Of a stretch of 64,000 nucleotides of DNA, positions 1-13,100 are shown piece by piece; positions within the stretch are counted from its first letter, which is position 1; each line of letters opens with the position of its first letter. The DNA is taken from positions 2,461,001-2,525,000 of the forward strand of contig JAPYXD010000695.1 in the NCBI GenBank assembly GCA_030998225.1, read 5' to 3'. The translations under genes and the position numbers were made by a program. The stretch is from Diplolepis rosae (taxonomy: Eukaryota > Arthropoda > Insecta > Hymenoptera > Diplolepididae). The notes under the pieces were generated by a model, which was not told the origin of the DNA, made no database searches, and was given only the letters and a program-made list of their open reading frames with translations.

Positions 1-121
1 TCCCCACTGTATTCCATCATATTTTCTAAATGTTCAGAAAGATATTTTGTGTACAAAAGAAGTTATCTCACACAAATATATTTAACAATAAATGTAGTCA
101 CATGGCCAGGTTGATTCATTA
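1..121. repeat. Partial copy of the GGCCATGG palindromic MITE family
   Basis: The stretch from ttctaaatgttcagaaagat to gtcacatggccaggttgatt is a diverged copy of the right half of the element at 53031-53388, with the same order of blocks: TTCAGAAAGATA, AGTTATCT, GTCACRTGG, GATTCAT. The terminal GGCC is lost and the other half lies outside the window. Confidence 0.55.
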
Positions 122-540
122 ACGATTTTCACTTCCATAAACCACAAATTTTACATCTTGGAACACTGATGATATTCTATTCATTTAAACTGTATGCTGG
201 AAGTAATTTAATTTTTCAATTTCTCCAATATATAATTTCTGCATTTATCGAAAAATGTTATTTGTGAAAATAAGTTTTATTATGCAGAAGAAATAAAACA
301 AGATAATTAAAATTGGAAAATCAGCCAAAATTAGTCTGATTAATTGTTTTTTTTGATAACTGCTTTTTTATTTGAGAAATGGAAAAATAAGATTCCAAGA
401 TTTCTTCCCATACGTTTTCAATGGAAACCATACCAGCAATGTTCGAGGAAATGAAATTAGCTCTTTATGTTGGTGAAAATGAGCAATAGCTATGAAATGA
501 GCTCGAACGGATTAGAATCAAAGGGGTGGGTTCCTTTCAG
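122..540. other. GluCl intron sequence
   Basis: AT-rich non-coding sequence ending in the acceptor at 540. Nothing else was recognised. Confidence 0.5.
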
Positions 541-774
541 AAGCCTCTCGTCCGGCGTCCAGAAGACTCGCTGTCCATGGATAAAATACGACAGTGTGAG
601 ATACACATGCAGGAGCCGCAAAAAAACTGCTGCAGGTCGTGGCTGTCCAAATTCCCGACAAGATCCAAGCGAATCGACGTCATTGCACGAATTCTCTTCC
701 CTCTGGTATTCGCAATTTTCAATCTCGCATACTGGTCAACGTACCTGTTCCGAGAAGAAACAGAGGGCGATTAA
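541..774 (+). CDS. GluCl: Glutamate-gated chloride channel, 3' coding exon A (end of intracellular loop plus TM4)
   Basis: This is the C-terminal exon of a Cys-loop ligand-gated chloride channel, a plasma-membrane inhibitory glutamate receptor and ivermectin target. The exon opens after a pyrimidine-rich acceptor (ttcctttcag) at 540 and reads [20 protein letters not shown] at its start. It then shows the family hallmark [16 protein letters not shown], a fourth transmembrane helix ([21 protein letters not shown] at nt 673-735 in two overlapping parts, continuing STYLF to about 750) and a short tail REETEGD before the stop at 774. That tail is typical of insect GluCl alpha subunits. All upstream exons (ligand-binding domain, TM1-TM3) lie before the window. 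Assignment to GluCl rather than GABA or histamine channels rests on the [18 protein letters not shown] block. A second TM4 cassette follows downstream. Confidence 0.9.
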   Translation, partial: KPLVRRPEDSLSMDKIRQCEIHMQEPQKNCCRSWLSKFPTRSKRIDVIARILFPLVFAIFNLAYWSTYLFREETEGD

Positions 775-1172
775 GCAAAGACGAGGAAACGTTAAGATCA
801 AGGGATGTGGCTCGCGGCCACCTTAATCACTCCCATGTTCAACATCGCTCGAACCCTCAGCAAAAGAATTACCAACAATATTCTCAGCAAGAAGAAGCAG
901 ACCATCATTATCACTACCATCATCATCACCACCATCATCATCGTCAACATCCAAGGCAACATCGATCACATCAATCTCTTCTTGTTTGCCAAAGAGATGC
1001 TCGATCACAATCGCCGTCATCACCTATTCAAAATCTTCGAGGACGTTCACCAAGAACAAAGTCATCAAGAATTCGTTCTAGCAGCTTGTCTTCAAAAAGA
1101 TCAACGCCTTCTCCAACGCTTACTGCCTCACCTGCCCAGACGATTTCACCTTCTCCACCTATACTTCTCAAG

Positions 1173-1409
1173 GGAGAGGAACTGAATCGTTTTCAACTGA
1201 ATCGTTTACCGATTCATAAAGAGGATAGGTGCTGTTGGAACCTTATACCACAAGGCAAATATTTCCGATGCCACGCGGAAGGCAGTGCTCAAATCGACGT
1301 CTGTGCACGAATTTTCTTTCCCTTGGTGTTCTTCATATTCAACCTCGGCTATTGGTCCTGCTATCTCTTCCCAAGTGACGAATACTCAGGCATGAATAAT
1401 AAAGGCTAA
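1173..1409 (+). CDS. GluCl: Glutamate-gated chloride channel, candidate alternative terminal exon B (second TM4)
   Basis: About 400 bases after the first stop, a second TM4-like segment is encoded at nt 1293-1370. It matches exon A at 21 of 26 helix residues (shared IDV-ARI-FPLVF-IFNL-YWS-YLF) and clearly resembles it in DNA. It is preceded by CCWNLIPQGKYFRCHAEGSA, placed like the [15 protein letters not shown] block, and ends with PSDEYSGMNNKG and a stop. A plausible acceptor lies at 1172 (acttctcaag after a long pyrimidine tract). Another at 1139 (cctgcccag) is also possible. Both keep the reading frame if the upstream exon ends in phase 0, as it appears to for exon A. The frame stays open upstream to about 585 through a His/Ser-rich stretch (His run near 903-960), which could be coding or only an intron. 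I infer an alternative C-terminus. A decayed duplicate exon is the other possibility, but no stop or frameshift is seen. Confidence 0.55.
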   Translation, partial: GEELNRFQLNRLPIHKEDRCCWNLIPQGKYFRCHAEGSAQIDVCARIFFPLVFFIFNLGYWSCYLFPSDEYSGMNNKG

Positions 1410-1712
1410 GGACAAGAGCGAAAGAACGAGGGATTTCAAATCAATGTGTGATAGTAGAAGAGTGTGAGACTGTATAATGAATGTAGAGATATTAGAAAAT
1501 ACTGACTTCGTAACAGGGTACATTGAAGGTTTGGGTACCGTCGAAATTTTCTCTCTTACTTCGCGAACGTTTTTTTAGTTAGAAGAAACAGTGAGAGTCG
1601 TCACAACACGGCTCCACCTATTAACGCTCAAGAAAAGTGCAATTCACAAGCCATTTCGATTTGCTAGATACGTGCTAGAGATACTGAGATACGGGAGAGA
1701 AAGTACGTGATT

Positions 1713-1718
1713 AATAAA
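1713..1718 (+). terminator. Candidate polyadenylation signal for GluCl
   Basis: AATAAA lies about 300 bases after the second stop codon, in an AT-rich context, and would give a 3'UTR of ordinary length. There is no transcript support. Confidence 0.35.
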
Positions 1719-4700
1719 AATATATTTTAAATTTTGGAACATTATTTGTTGAATTCTTGTGAAAAAATGATCCAAAATTTTGTTGGAAAAGTACCCAATA
1801 GAAATACACATCTAGTCATTTATAATCTAAATCATCTCTCTATCTTTCCAGAAATTGTTGTAACTTCAAGTAAATGCAACAAATTTTAAAACATTCCTAA
1901 AAGGAATATTCAATATGAAAAAAGGGTCCATATTCGGGATGCTTTTCATCCAAGATGAAAAATCCAAATCATTTTTTTACACAGGCATATCATCAAAATT
2001 TTTCTGTCTTGGGTATTTCGTCAAAAAATATAGGGGTCCTGACAATAAACGCACTTATCCATTTTTCAGTAAGGAACAGGTAATATATTGAATAATCTCT
2101 GAAAGGTGCTTGAAAACAAAATTCCATTTTCCATATAAGTATCTTAACTAGAAACTTCTCATGTACAAATTCAAAATTTGACCTATACATTTTACTTTCT
2201 TGAGCAATAATTGCATACTTTCTCCCCTCCCCCGCCTAAAAAAAAAAAAAAATAAGCCAAGGACCTTTTATACGATGTTTTATACTACGACAAGCATAGT
2301 CTTGATTTCTCGTTGATTCTATGACCCAAGTATTTTTTAATACTCGGTATGTACGTATCAAAGCTTCAGAAAGCCAAGAGTGTGAAAGAGACATATAGAG
2401 AGAACGAAGAGGAGAGAAAGCGTGAGCGATTAAAAAATATATACGTAATGAAGAAAATATCGACGGCAGGGCGTGAATGTATATGATCATGTGACCATTA
2501 AAAATTCTCTTCATCATTGGGAGACCGCGTGCCACAAAGAGACATTAAATTTTCGGGTTCTGAATAGCCACGGCCTGTTAAAAAAAGCGAACATATAATA
2601 TAAATAATATATCTAGGTATTGTCAAGTAACTCGTTATAACGTTATAAATATTAAAGGCCTCCGGTCCTTCGAGCAGTAAATGAATTTAAATTAAGTAGT
2701 TATCTTATAAAAAATGAAGACGTGTTTGTTCGAGTTGGCGACAATGCGACCGAGATCCGATTTTGCTCACGGAAGAAAATAATTCGAGTCCCTGGAATTT
2801 CACCTGACAAATTTCATTCGCTATGAACATTTTTGCGAAAAATCTTTAAATACCAAAACTTGTATTCATTCCTGCGAACGAGATTCCTCATAAAAAACGC
2901 GATTTTATAGCTCAATATAATTGATTACCTCGTTGGGCCGGAGATCTGTTAAAGCAGTTTGACAACGACAGTACGACTCGAATCAAAATTCAAAATTGAT
3001 TTTCGTATTGCCAATCGAAAATCATACCATGGTGAAACTGGGGACTCGGTCAATATCTCGATGAAATAAATAAAAAAGTATGTAGTAGTTGGAGTGTATA
3101 TATCATAGTTATGTTAAGTGTCTCGAAAATCCTTGGCAAAACCCATTAGGTACTTGCTTTTTTTTCACCATATGATGTACATTTTTTTATAGAGGGAACT
3201 CTATAAACATTGTGAGAAAACTATTCAACTCTCTTTTTTACCCACATAATCACAAACAACGTAACAAAAGATATATCTTCAGCGTCTCATTTTTTAACGC
3301 TCAATTTCATAAATCTTCTGTTATAATAATATTTACATATAAAGTTTGAATAATTTCAGTTCCTAATATTTCAGTTGGATATAAATTATTATCCGGTCTT
3401 TTAGGCAAAGCAATTGTTCTACGTACGACGAAATTCAAAACGTACCGTACATGTACAGAGTTGGCAGGCAGAAGTTCTAGAATTTGCATAATTGTTTTTC
3501 AATTCACCAAATCGTGGCTCATTACAATAATTCTCGGTAAAAAATAATTCTCTCAGAACTCCAGCCCGTGACCAACACTAGATTTAAAAGAGTTAAAAAC
3601 ACTGTACATAATTCAACACGAATCATTAAGTTTTAAAAGTAACCGAAAATGCGCGATCTACAAAGGGGATCAAAAACAAAAAGATCGACTTTTGAAGGAC
3701 GATCAGCTTGTTAAGTAAACTAGTGCTTTCACTGCTTTTCCGGTTAGAAACTATTAAAAATCAGGATGAAGTGTAAATTAAAAGAAAACTATATGAACGG
3801 CTGGTTGCCGTTCTAAAGGATTTTGATGTCTTTTGATTTTCTATGTATCGCACATGCATGTTCACATATGCATACACGAGCGTACAAGATATATATATAA
3901 ATATAAATATAAAATAAAATATATAAACCATGCATAGTTAACATGGACACACCAATATGGATTTTTCTACTGTTTGTTGATTCACATTCAATTCATGATG
4001 AAATTTGAAACAAAGGCGTTTCGTTTGTCGGCAGTCAATGTTTTCCTACCACTAATGGGCTGTTTTCTTTCTCTTAAATGAATTGTTTCTTTTGTGCCAA
4101 AAATGAACCAGAGGACTTCCTCAAATCATGGGATATTTAAGTGAATGAAAACACTCTATTAATTTCAATGCGATCTTATAAATCATTTTCTTTGTTTCAA
4201 AAATGTAACATTTATTTGCAATAGAGAATTAAGATTTCGAGTCACTCAAAAATGCATTTAAAAACGTAGGAACGTTCCTCTACTAAATTCTGTTCTTTGT
4301 TTTAATCTTAAATTGGAAGTAATGTTTTCTGTATGTAAAAAATTGTGTTAAGTAAGAAAAATAAGTATTTTAATCCCGCGTATCATTTTCATTTCACCAA
4401 AAAATATACAACTACTTCTGTTTAAAATAGACACAAGAAAACGTGCATTGCTCGTGCGCACGTTCTATTACTTTAAGGGAAGTAAGGAAATAAACAATTT
4501 CAAATGAATTAATCTTTCACAGGGTTTAGGTAATTAGACCTTCCTCTATTTCGTATCCGTATGCGCACGCAAGTACGTTTTAATATAATTGAAATAATAC
4601 TCTTCGATTTCACTCCACGGGTGGGTTTCTTTAGAACAAAATAATTCCAGGATTAGATTAATTCAGGACTAATTTAAAAATTTACATTAGTCCTGGTTTT

Positions 4701-7700
4701 GCGCCGAATCTACACCAATAAACATAATTAATCCATCTAAGTCGCTAAGACAATCGCAATCGAATTCATTTTCATTTTTCATGATAAATGAGAATGTTGA
4801 AATAATAGGATTATAATCATCGTCATAAATTATGAGCCATCGGACTTAATCATTAACGAATTAAAGCAGTCAACAGACAATTGTATATAACGATTAGTTT
4901 AATTTTCATGAACGAATACTTCGTTGTGCTTAATAAATTAAAATTTTAATTGAACATCTATAGGAGTGAAGTCGAAGGTGACTACGGAAATTCGAATATT
5001 GTCCAAAGAAAGTAAAATGTAAAAAGTGAAATATTCTTACGGCGAAGCGGATTTTATTTTGTCAAGAAATAAAGACGATCATTGTTTTTTGGCAGCGTGT
5101 GACACATGACGAAAATGAAAAGAGTATAGAAGAATGTTAAAAATGCAAGTTGCGTAACTAGTAACAAAGAAAAAAGAAAATGGATTTGACGACAAAACAA
5201 GTATTATATACATATGTAAGATTGTGTGTCACCAGATTTTATTTCAAACCCACCTGAATGAATTTTACCCGTGCACAGAAAGTTATGTCGTAATCACGTA
5301 TGAATATTGAATGTTGGATATATAATAGATTACGTAAGTATAAGGATATGGTGCTCAGCAGAAATCAACTCTATTGACTGGAATCATCTTAACATGAATT
5401 CACGAATCTACAAAAAGTAAAAACAGAATTTTGATTTTACATAGAGTCGATTTTTGGAGTGACTGCGAATCAATAGATCTCTTTAACGCGGGACGTAGAA
5501 AGTATCGAGGTCGGATATTAAATGTTACGATAAATAACTCGACGGACAATTAAACTTTGAATACAAAATACACTGTTTTATTTATTTAGCATCTCCGCAA
5601 AATTTTTCACAAAATTTTGTTATTCTGGGTTTCTCTTCAAAGAAGGATGATTACACATATAAGTCGTATTTATGGATCTCGAAAACATAAACAGAAAAAA
5701 ATTTCATTAGAGCAAATTGACCAAATAAAAATTTATTTTGCAAAAATAAATTTTGAGTCCATTAAATAAGAAATTTACTTTAATTCAATACCATATTTAA
5801 TCGAGTTTAATGAAGTTGATATTGCAAAGAATAAAATTTATTTGCATGAAAAACATTGTGCCTGGTCAATATACAAATAAGTTTATATTTCATATAAATA
5901 AGATTTTTCAAATTTAATTCTCAAATTTGTTGATAAATATTTCCAATTTCAATTATTCAAAGAAGTACTTTGGTAATTTAACCCCAAAAGATTCTACATT
6001 AAATATACTAATATTTTTTATTGAATAATAATATAATAATACTTATAAAAATTAACGAAATTATATTCTAAAAACTTGAAAAAAAGAATTATTTTGTATG
6101 ATAAAACGATTTTAGAAACTTGAATTTTAAAAATAAAAAAGAAAGAAAATTTAAACGATTCAAAACTTAAGTGTCCAGTCTTCCAATTTCCAAAGCTTTA
6201 AATATCATAGTTGAAAAGTACAAAGTGTTTTAAAAGTTTCCAAAACATTGAAAAAAATTACACGGAATTCAAACAAATTTCCGAAAAATAGACAGAAATC
6301 TCGGAACATTCCAATTAATTGCAATAATTAAAAAGTTTTTAGAAAATATTATAAGAACATCGAGTTAAAATTTAAAGGTTCACAAGTTTAAAAGATATTA
6401 GTATAGAATTATTTCGATAGATTGAAGAGGAAAAACAGCTCCAAACTTTTACAATCAGAAAATGTTATTTAATGTGATCAATCTTTTTAATTCATTCTTA
6501 ATAGATAGTGAGTAATATGTTATTAGACAGTAATAAATACATTATTTAATTAAATTAATAAAATTATAGTGATCTTTAAAATTTTAATATATGTAAATGA
6601 ATTTCCGGAATTATTTCGAACTATAAAATAACATAAAATATTAATTAACAAAGATAATTCAAAAAAACCCTTGTAATAAGATCTAAATAAATACAGTGTT
6701 AAAGATAATAACAAATAATAACAAGCAATGGAATTAGAGAAGCGAAATTTTATTTATACCAACATGATTACAGTTATTTTATTTTGTGGTCAAAAATGGA
6801 CATGGACATGATAGGATGCTCTATAATTGTATATAATAATTAAAAAAGACTTAATTTACTAACTACTTAAGTACAGCGTTTGGTGATTAGTAAAAAAGAC
6901 ATTCATTTCATAATTCTTTGTCAATCAATATGCAAATATTGATGATATTATTATACGTACCTATATTTCATTTGTTTTTTGATAAAAAAAACCACTTAAC
7001 GATTCATTTCATATAATATCATTTCACTCACTAATTTTCAGTGCAGGTATCTCATTCAATTCGTTTGTAATTCAAAAATCAGTTGGAAATATTTTTCATT
7101 GTTGAATTAGATTAATACCGTAAAAGTAAAAAATGTTATTCACGATGCCCCGATATGATTGATTTTCAAACACTATATTTTAAATATAATGCAAACGAAG
7201 CGTCAACGAATTAAAAATATATCGTTTTTAAAATGGCAATAAAATACACAAAAATTGTGCAGTGGTCGGTTTGCAACTATTTTATCACTGAGAATAAAAA
7301 TATATACACGTATTAAAAAATTCTTATTATTTTATATTTAATTAACTTTTTTTCGAATACGAAATAAAAATCTCTGAATAAAATTAATTGTTCATGTTTA
7401 AAAAATATCAACAAAATACGTTTGTAAATATAATACATGGTAACAGATTATAGTGAAATATAATAAAAATTAAAAAATTGTGCTTAGGTGTTTAAACATT
7501 GTAATTATTCATCTTACACAACAATATGTAACTATACAAAGGAATCATTTTTTAAATGACTCCACATAAATATCATTTACCATTTGAAGTCGGGTTACCA
7601 CTTCACGAACCAAGATTAGACTTTAAATTTGAATTCAAGTTATGATTTATCAATTTATTTGGAAACTTATCGAATATTTTTACTTTCGATAAATTTTTAA

Positions 7701-7822
7701 CTTTTCTCTTAAAATAGAGAAAAAATAAATAAATGTGGCAGTAAAACTTCAAAACTGAACATTTCACAGAAGCTTTTGAGCTTTCTTTGTGAAGTTGAAA
7801 TAAATAATAATCATAGTCAAAT
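1719..7822. other. AT-rich intergenic region, no gene recognised
   Basis: About 6 kb between the convergent GluCl and minus-strand membrane-protein genes. Short open frames occur (for example 1993-2190 and 2236-2535 on the minus strand), but they have low-complexity composition, no recognisable family and no splice support. An A-tract lies at about 2237-2253 and an AT microsatellite at about 3889-3930. Confidence 0.5.
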
Positions 7823-9543
7823 TTAAATGGCAGGAATGTATGTAGATGATGTTATACCATTTCTCAATAAAGTATCTGACGGGTGCTGATTTCCAGAATT
7901 CTTGCGAGTGCCGTATTTATGAGGTTGAAGATTAAGAGGTGGCAAATTGGGATGCTCAATTCTGGTTGGAGAACTAACACGAGGACGAAGAGTTCCTCTT
8001 TGCATGGCGTAGAATTCTGTAAATATGATAAATTATTGTGTATACTAGAACTGGAAATTTTTTTTAGAAACTTTTTAGCAATTGCTTAAGTTCGTTTAAT
8101 TTTATTACAATATAATATATACTGATTTTTTAAAATTTCGCGTTACCACGAGGGAAAAAGTTTCAATTGATTATTATAAAGATGAAAAGAATTTTAAAAC
8201 TGTTAATAAATTTATGTTTTGACAATTTGCGAGATAACTAATTCCTGATATTAATTCAATTCAGTGACACAATAGTATAAGATTCCAAAAAATGAGTCCT
8301 ACCAGCCTCGCTTTGTTCCAAGACGTCATCCAACTGATAATATTCGCTCTTAGCTGAGAGAGGTTCTTCATAATCTACAAAAGCAGTATTGTCAAATGCC
8401 TTGTCGTTCTTTGGCCGATGAAGGACTGGCGAAGGAACTGGAGGCTCGACATATGTCTAAATACAAAATTTTATTGTAAAAATTACAAATTATATTCAGT
8501 AAGTGAGAGATTATTCAATTAATATTAAAGAACAGCTCCATAATCTAAAGTATTGTAAAAATATACTGCTGTAAAAGTATATGAATAAGAGCATCATCTA
8601 CATCCCACTAAAAATAATAGCATAATTGTTATATTTGCAGTCTTTACTGGGAATGAAGGAATACTACTTATCAAATATATCATTAAATTGCCTTGAGTTT
8701 TACATGCTCAGTTGGAGTTGTCGTATAAGAACGCTTGTGGAAATGTCCATTGCCAATAGTCTCATAAGTGTGTTCCTCCAAATAGTGTCGAGTAGTGCCT
8801 CTTGGAGTGAGTGTTGCCCACATAACTCGACTATCCTGCATCGTCTCAGTAGTACAGGGATATAAGACTGCTTCATTTTGAAATCTCCCTACTTTGGTTT
8901 GCATTCCAGATGTTGCAGTGGACCCGGAAATTACTCCACTTTTTCCAGTAGTCGAACTAAAAAGTCGATTGAATAAATATTAAATTACTAAGTTAATATA
9001 TAGAAAAACTTGTTTAATATTTTAAATTAAAGATAAATTAAATCCATGAATTTTCTCCAATGTCGATTTTTATTAGCTGCACTCACAATTTGCATTTTAG
9101 AAGTAAAATCGCCAGTATTATCCCAATAAAAATAACACCTGCACAGGATGATATTAGGACTAGAAGCCAGGTGTCATCAAAAACATTCCCTGCAAATAAA
9201 TTTTATAATATATAAATATTGATAAATAGTACACATTAATATGAATATATATATATATATATATAATTATGATATAGATGTGTCAAAATGTATTACCTTG
9301 TTGAGGCATTTCAATGTACTGAACACCTTCAGAACGCCAGTTGCAGAAATGTTTACAGGGACTGTCATTTTGATGGGGACGAAAAATAACTGTATCCGTA
9401 TCCGTATAAAATTCAGATCCTTGTTGCAAAAAACTGGGAATGGGTGGCGGCGGAAGGCGAAGAATCATATCTGGTGGCGGACCCAAAGTGCATAAAGCAC
9501 AGTTAGATTTATTAATAATTTCCGTCACATCCATCCCCGACAT
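7823..9543 (-). CDS. Unrecognised single-pass membrane protein, five exons, 316 aa
   Basis: Five exons join in perfect phase with GT-AG borders: 9543-9297, 9189-9087, 8956-8704, 8456-8303 and 8016-7823 (951 nt including stop). The first exon encodes about 82 residues with a Cys pair (CALC) and a Pro-rich stretch (LPPPPIPSF), then CKHFC. Exon 2 encodes one hydrophobic helix ([20 protein letters not shown] onward, residues about 90-112) followed by KCK, so the roughly 200-residue C-terminus is probably cytoplasmic. That tail carries tyrosine motifs (HTYETI, VDYEEPL, EYYQL, STYIPA) and Pro-rich patches, suggesting docking sites. No signal peptide is visible on the first exon. ATG 9543 directly follows an acceptor (ttttctag), so more 5' sequence is needed and two phase-0 candidates exist (10075 and 13506-13586). 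I do not recognise the family and assign no function. Confidence 0.8.
9241..9264. repeat. AT dinucleotide microsatellite
   Basis: A run of about ten TA units inside the first visible intron of the minus-strand membrane-protein gene. Confidence 0.8.
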
Positions 9544-10074
9544 CTAGAAAACAATAATTATTCAAAATCACACTTATTGCAAACTCAAAGGTAAAACTTT
9601 TATAGTTAAACATTCGTATGATGGATAGTAATTTTGGTAAACAATTGAACAATTAATTAGTTAAACAAATATATATCTAAAAGATTCAAGAAATAAAACA
9701 TTTATTCAAATTAATAATGAAAATAAACAAAAACATCATTGTAAAAATAATAAAGATCAATAAAAATTAAAGTTTAAATAGTTAATTGAAAAAGTAGATA
9801 AAAAGATATGAAAAAGTACAATATGCAGCTAAGAAGAATGATATAAATTTTAGTATTTTTTTAGAAGCGATTAATCTAAACAGGAACAGTAACGTCGTCT
9901 AAGGGAAGATCACTGATCTTTGAGAGAATGTTTTTTATAATCTTTTTATCGAACTCTGACTGTATTATCACATGTTTATTTGTCAACAAGTTATCTTACC
10001 TTTTATACACTGAATAAAAGTTTGATTAATAATTATAAGTAGATAGAAAAACTTTAATTTTAGAGGTCTTTTAC

Positions 10075-10130
10075 CATTGCTAGAGAACCTATTCCGAAGT
10101 TACCACTGAATCTCTACAATTTGCGATTGC
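10075..10130 (-). other. Candidate proximal first exon of the membrane-protein gene, ending at its ATG
   Basis: On the minus strand the sequence ctctagcaATG is followed at once by gtaaaag, a good donor consensus, so this exon would supply only a start codon (phase 0) joined to ATG 9543. A CpG-richer stretch just upstream (about 10100-10200: gcgcacgcgtcgc, gctgcgcgc) looks like a promoter against the AT-rich background. The 5' border given here is arbitrary. Confidence 0.35.
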
Positions 10131-10199
10131 AGAAAAGCGCACGCGTCGCAATATTGAACGAAGTATGAAGCTGCGCGCTTTTCTCCCTTTACTTTAATG

Positions 10200-13100
10200 C
10201 GCATGCTTATTATAAAAAGAATCTTGTATAAGTTTTTAAAATTTTCAAACAAGTAAATCAAATTATTTATTTTTTATTTTATTTATTATTATAATTGAAT
10301 TCTGTAAATGGAAGTCATTTGGAAAATATATGTGATGAATTAAAAAATTTCAGAAACATCAAATATTATTGAACTATTATAAACTGAATATTATGCGTGA
10401 TAATTTTATTTTAAAAATAATTCTTTCTTGATTAAAAATAATACCACTCTCCACTTTCTACAAGTGAAGTCGATAAGATTGGTAATTGTAATAAGGATCT
10501 TTAGATATGGAAGACTGAACTGGACAAGTGAGCTTTAGTTCTTATTGGTCAAAATAAAAAGTAAAGTAACAAATCTAGCGTGTTGAATTTTCTACAAAAA
10601 TAATAGTTGATCTCTTAAATTGGTATTCTTTATATATATATTGTGTATTAATTTGTAAAATAGAAAAATGCATTTGCCTCCAAAGCGATGAGAGATGCGA
10701 AAATGAACACAAAAAATAAATCACAAAGTTTTGTTTATACAATCTCTTTGAGTTTTGTTGTAAAAAAAATATCTCACCTCCTTTTTGTTGCATATTAAAA
10801 ATCTTAAGAAGTCAAAGTTTGTCGAAATTCTCAGAATCTAATTCTCCATGGTTAGAAAGCAACTTCTTGTGGAACTTCAGTTTGTAATGCGACGATAAAT
10901 TTCATAGTGTCTATATGAAACAAAACTTTACAAAACACATTCTCCATATGATAAGTCAAAAAATCTTTCTAAAGATATATCAGAAGTACCATAATTATCT
11001 TGAAAAAAAATTTTACCTGCAATCAAAAAAATTCAAGCTAAAACAAATATTAAAGTGTTTAAAATAAAGTATTATATATAATTAATGTCATAAATAACTT
11101 TTTAAACAAAGATAAATTACCTGGTCTGATATCTAAACAAATATAAATTTTATAAGTTATTATTATATTTTACAGAAATTATTTATAAATTCCACAAAAC
11201 AACTAAAACGCTTCACAGAAATTTAATATACTATTTAAGTACCTACCTAATGCAAATTTTCAACTCTTAAATTAATCATAAATTTTATACTTTATAACAA
11301 AACTCCACCTGTACACGACCAAAAAATATAAAAGATAAAACGTACTTTACAGCGCGAGATGAAAACTCGAATGTCTAATGAAAGAAAATGCAAAATAATA
11401 ATTTTCTTCACAAAAAACATAATTCTGATATTTAAAAAAAATAGTTTTCAAGACAATACAAGTTACATATTTTCCATAAAAATGGTAAAATGTTTAATTT
11501 GCAATAAAAAAATAATAAAAATGTTTAAAAATATTCGAAATGATAATAATAAGATAAGATGTAGCAGACTAATTTCTTTTGCTCCAAAAAGAAAACTAAT
11601 TTGTAATTCTAGTTAATTAATTAATCAATGGAGGAAAATTCAAATATAAAAGAAAACTAAAAATGTAGTAGACGTATCGCTGAAATAATTATTTTACCGA
11701 ACCTATTTTTTAAATCAATATTTTCTAACACATTTGTGTTTATAGTTCAATAATAGTTTTTAATTTTCGATTCCAACCGCGTTCACTAATGCCATTCTCA
11801 GGACTTTTAATAAATAGCATAAACCATCTTAGCAACAATCGTACTACGAGTAGTTCTCAAGTCTCCTCAGTCTTCGCTTAAAATGATCAAATTCTGACGT
11901 GTTAGCTGAGATGGCTCATTTTTAAAATGGATGAAAATAATTTATTGCAAAATTCAAAGAAAATAATCATAGAGACAAATCAACATAGTGACGACGTGGA
12001 AAAATTAGTAAATAGCCATCTGCTCATTTCACGAACAGATGACTATTTGAATGGAGGAAATGCAAAGCGTGCTAAGCACCATTTAGAAAATTTTAAATGA
12101 CGACAGAAAAAGTTTTACATTTCTAGCCTAGATATAACGGAATGACTAACTTTAAAAATTCATCCTAAAAAAATTAAAACCAATTTTAGGATTTTGCGAG
12201 TGGCGTCGAAACGGTCTTGGTCTACGGATAATAAAAATCAAAAAGAAAAACGCATTTCGAAATAAAATGTCGTTTGGCACAATTTGCAGTTCCACCCTTC
12301 ATTTATGAAAGTAGTTTTTTTTAGGCTCTTCGGCACATAGCCTCTTATTTTTTTCTAGTAATGAGCATATTTATTACCAGTCAAGCGTTTGTAACTTGCG
12401 ATCCAATTTGTACTTGAGTTCCCTAGCTATTTCGATATTACTAATTTTCCTCAGACACTCATCCCATATCTATCTATTATATTAATTACAAGTATGATAA
12501 TAATATCATTAATCCAGAGTAAAAGATTTCTTGTAGGTGTGTAATATTTTATTCTGAGCCTACCTACTTAAAATTATTAATTTTCCTAGAAAAAGATACC
12601 TGCTTCACTAGATATATTTAAATGCGGTAAATTTCATTCTCACCAAATCAAAACTAAATTGTGATACATTCCGTAAACTTTTACACCTGAACCTAAAATT
12701 TATAATAATGTTTTGCTTTGAGAACCTTTTGTACTCACCACCTTGATTGTTCAGCTGAAAGAATTCTACATTGGTGAATGCACAAATGATGTAAAATTTG
12801 TAATATACGTGGATTCTGTATCAGTGGTCAGTTTTTTAATGATGAAAAATTGTCAAAATTGATATTGATAAACAAAATATTTCTTTGTATGTATAATAAA
12901 GTGAAGCAGTTATAACAAACTGAACTGTTTTCTCTAGGTATTAATAAAACAAAATAATTTCTGAAAAAATAAGCCTGAATGGTTTTTAATTAGAAATCTT
13001 GATTAAAAAATTACTTTGAAAGTAAAAAATACAAAGATAATAAATAAAAACAATAAACTCTTCTAGTTTTTATAATGTGGAAGGAAAACTGAGATAAAAA

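Noticed and set aside
805..1185. 126-codon frame overlapping the GluCl 3' region
   Set aside because: Out of frame with both TM4 cassettes, Ile/Thr/His low-complexity sequence. It is the shadow of the His-rich stretch.
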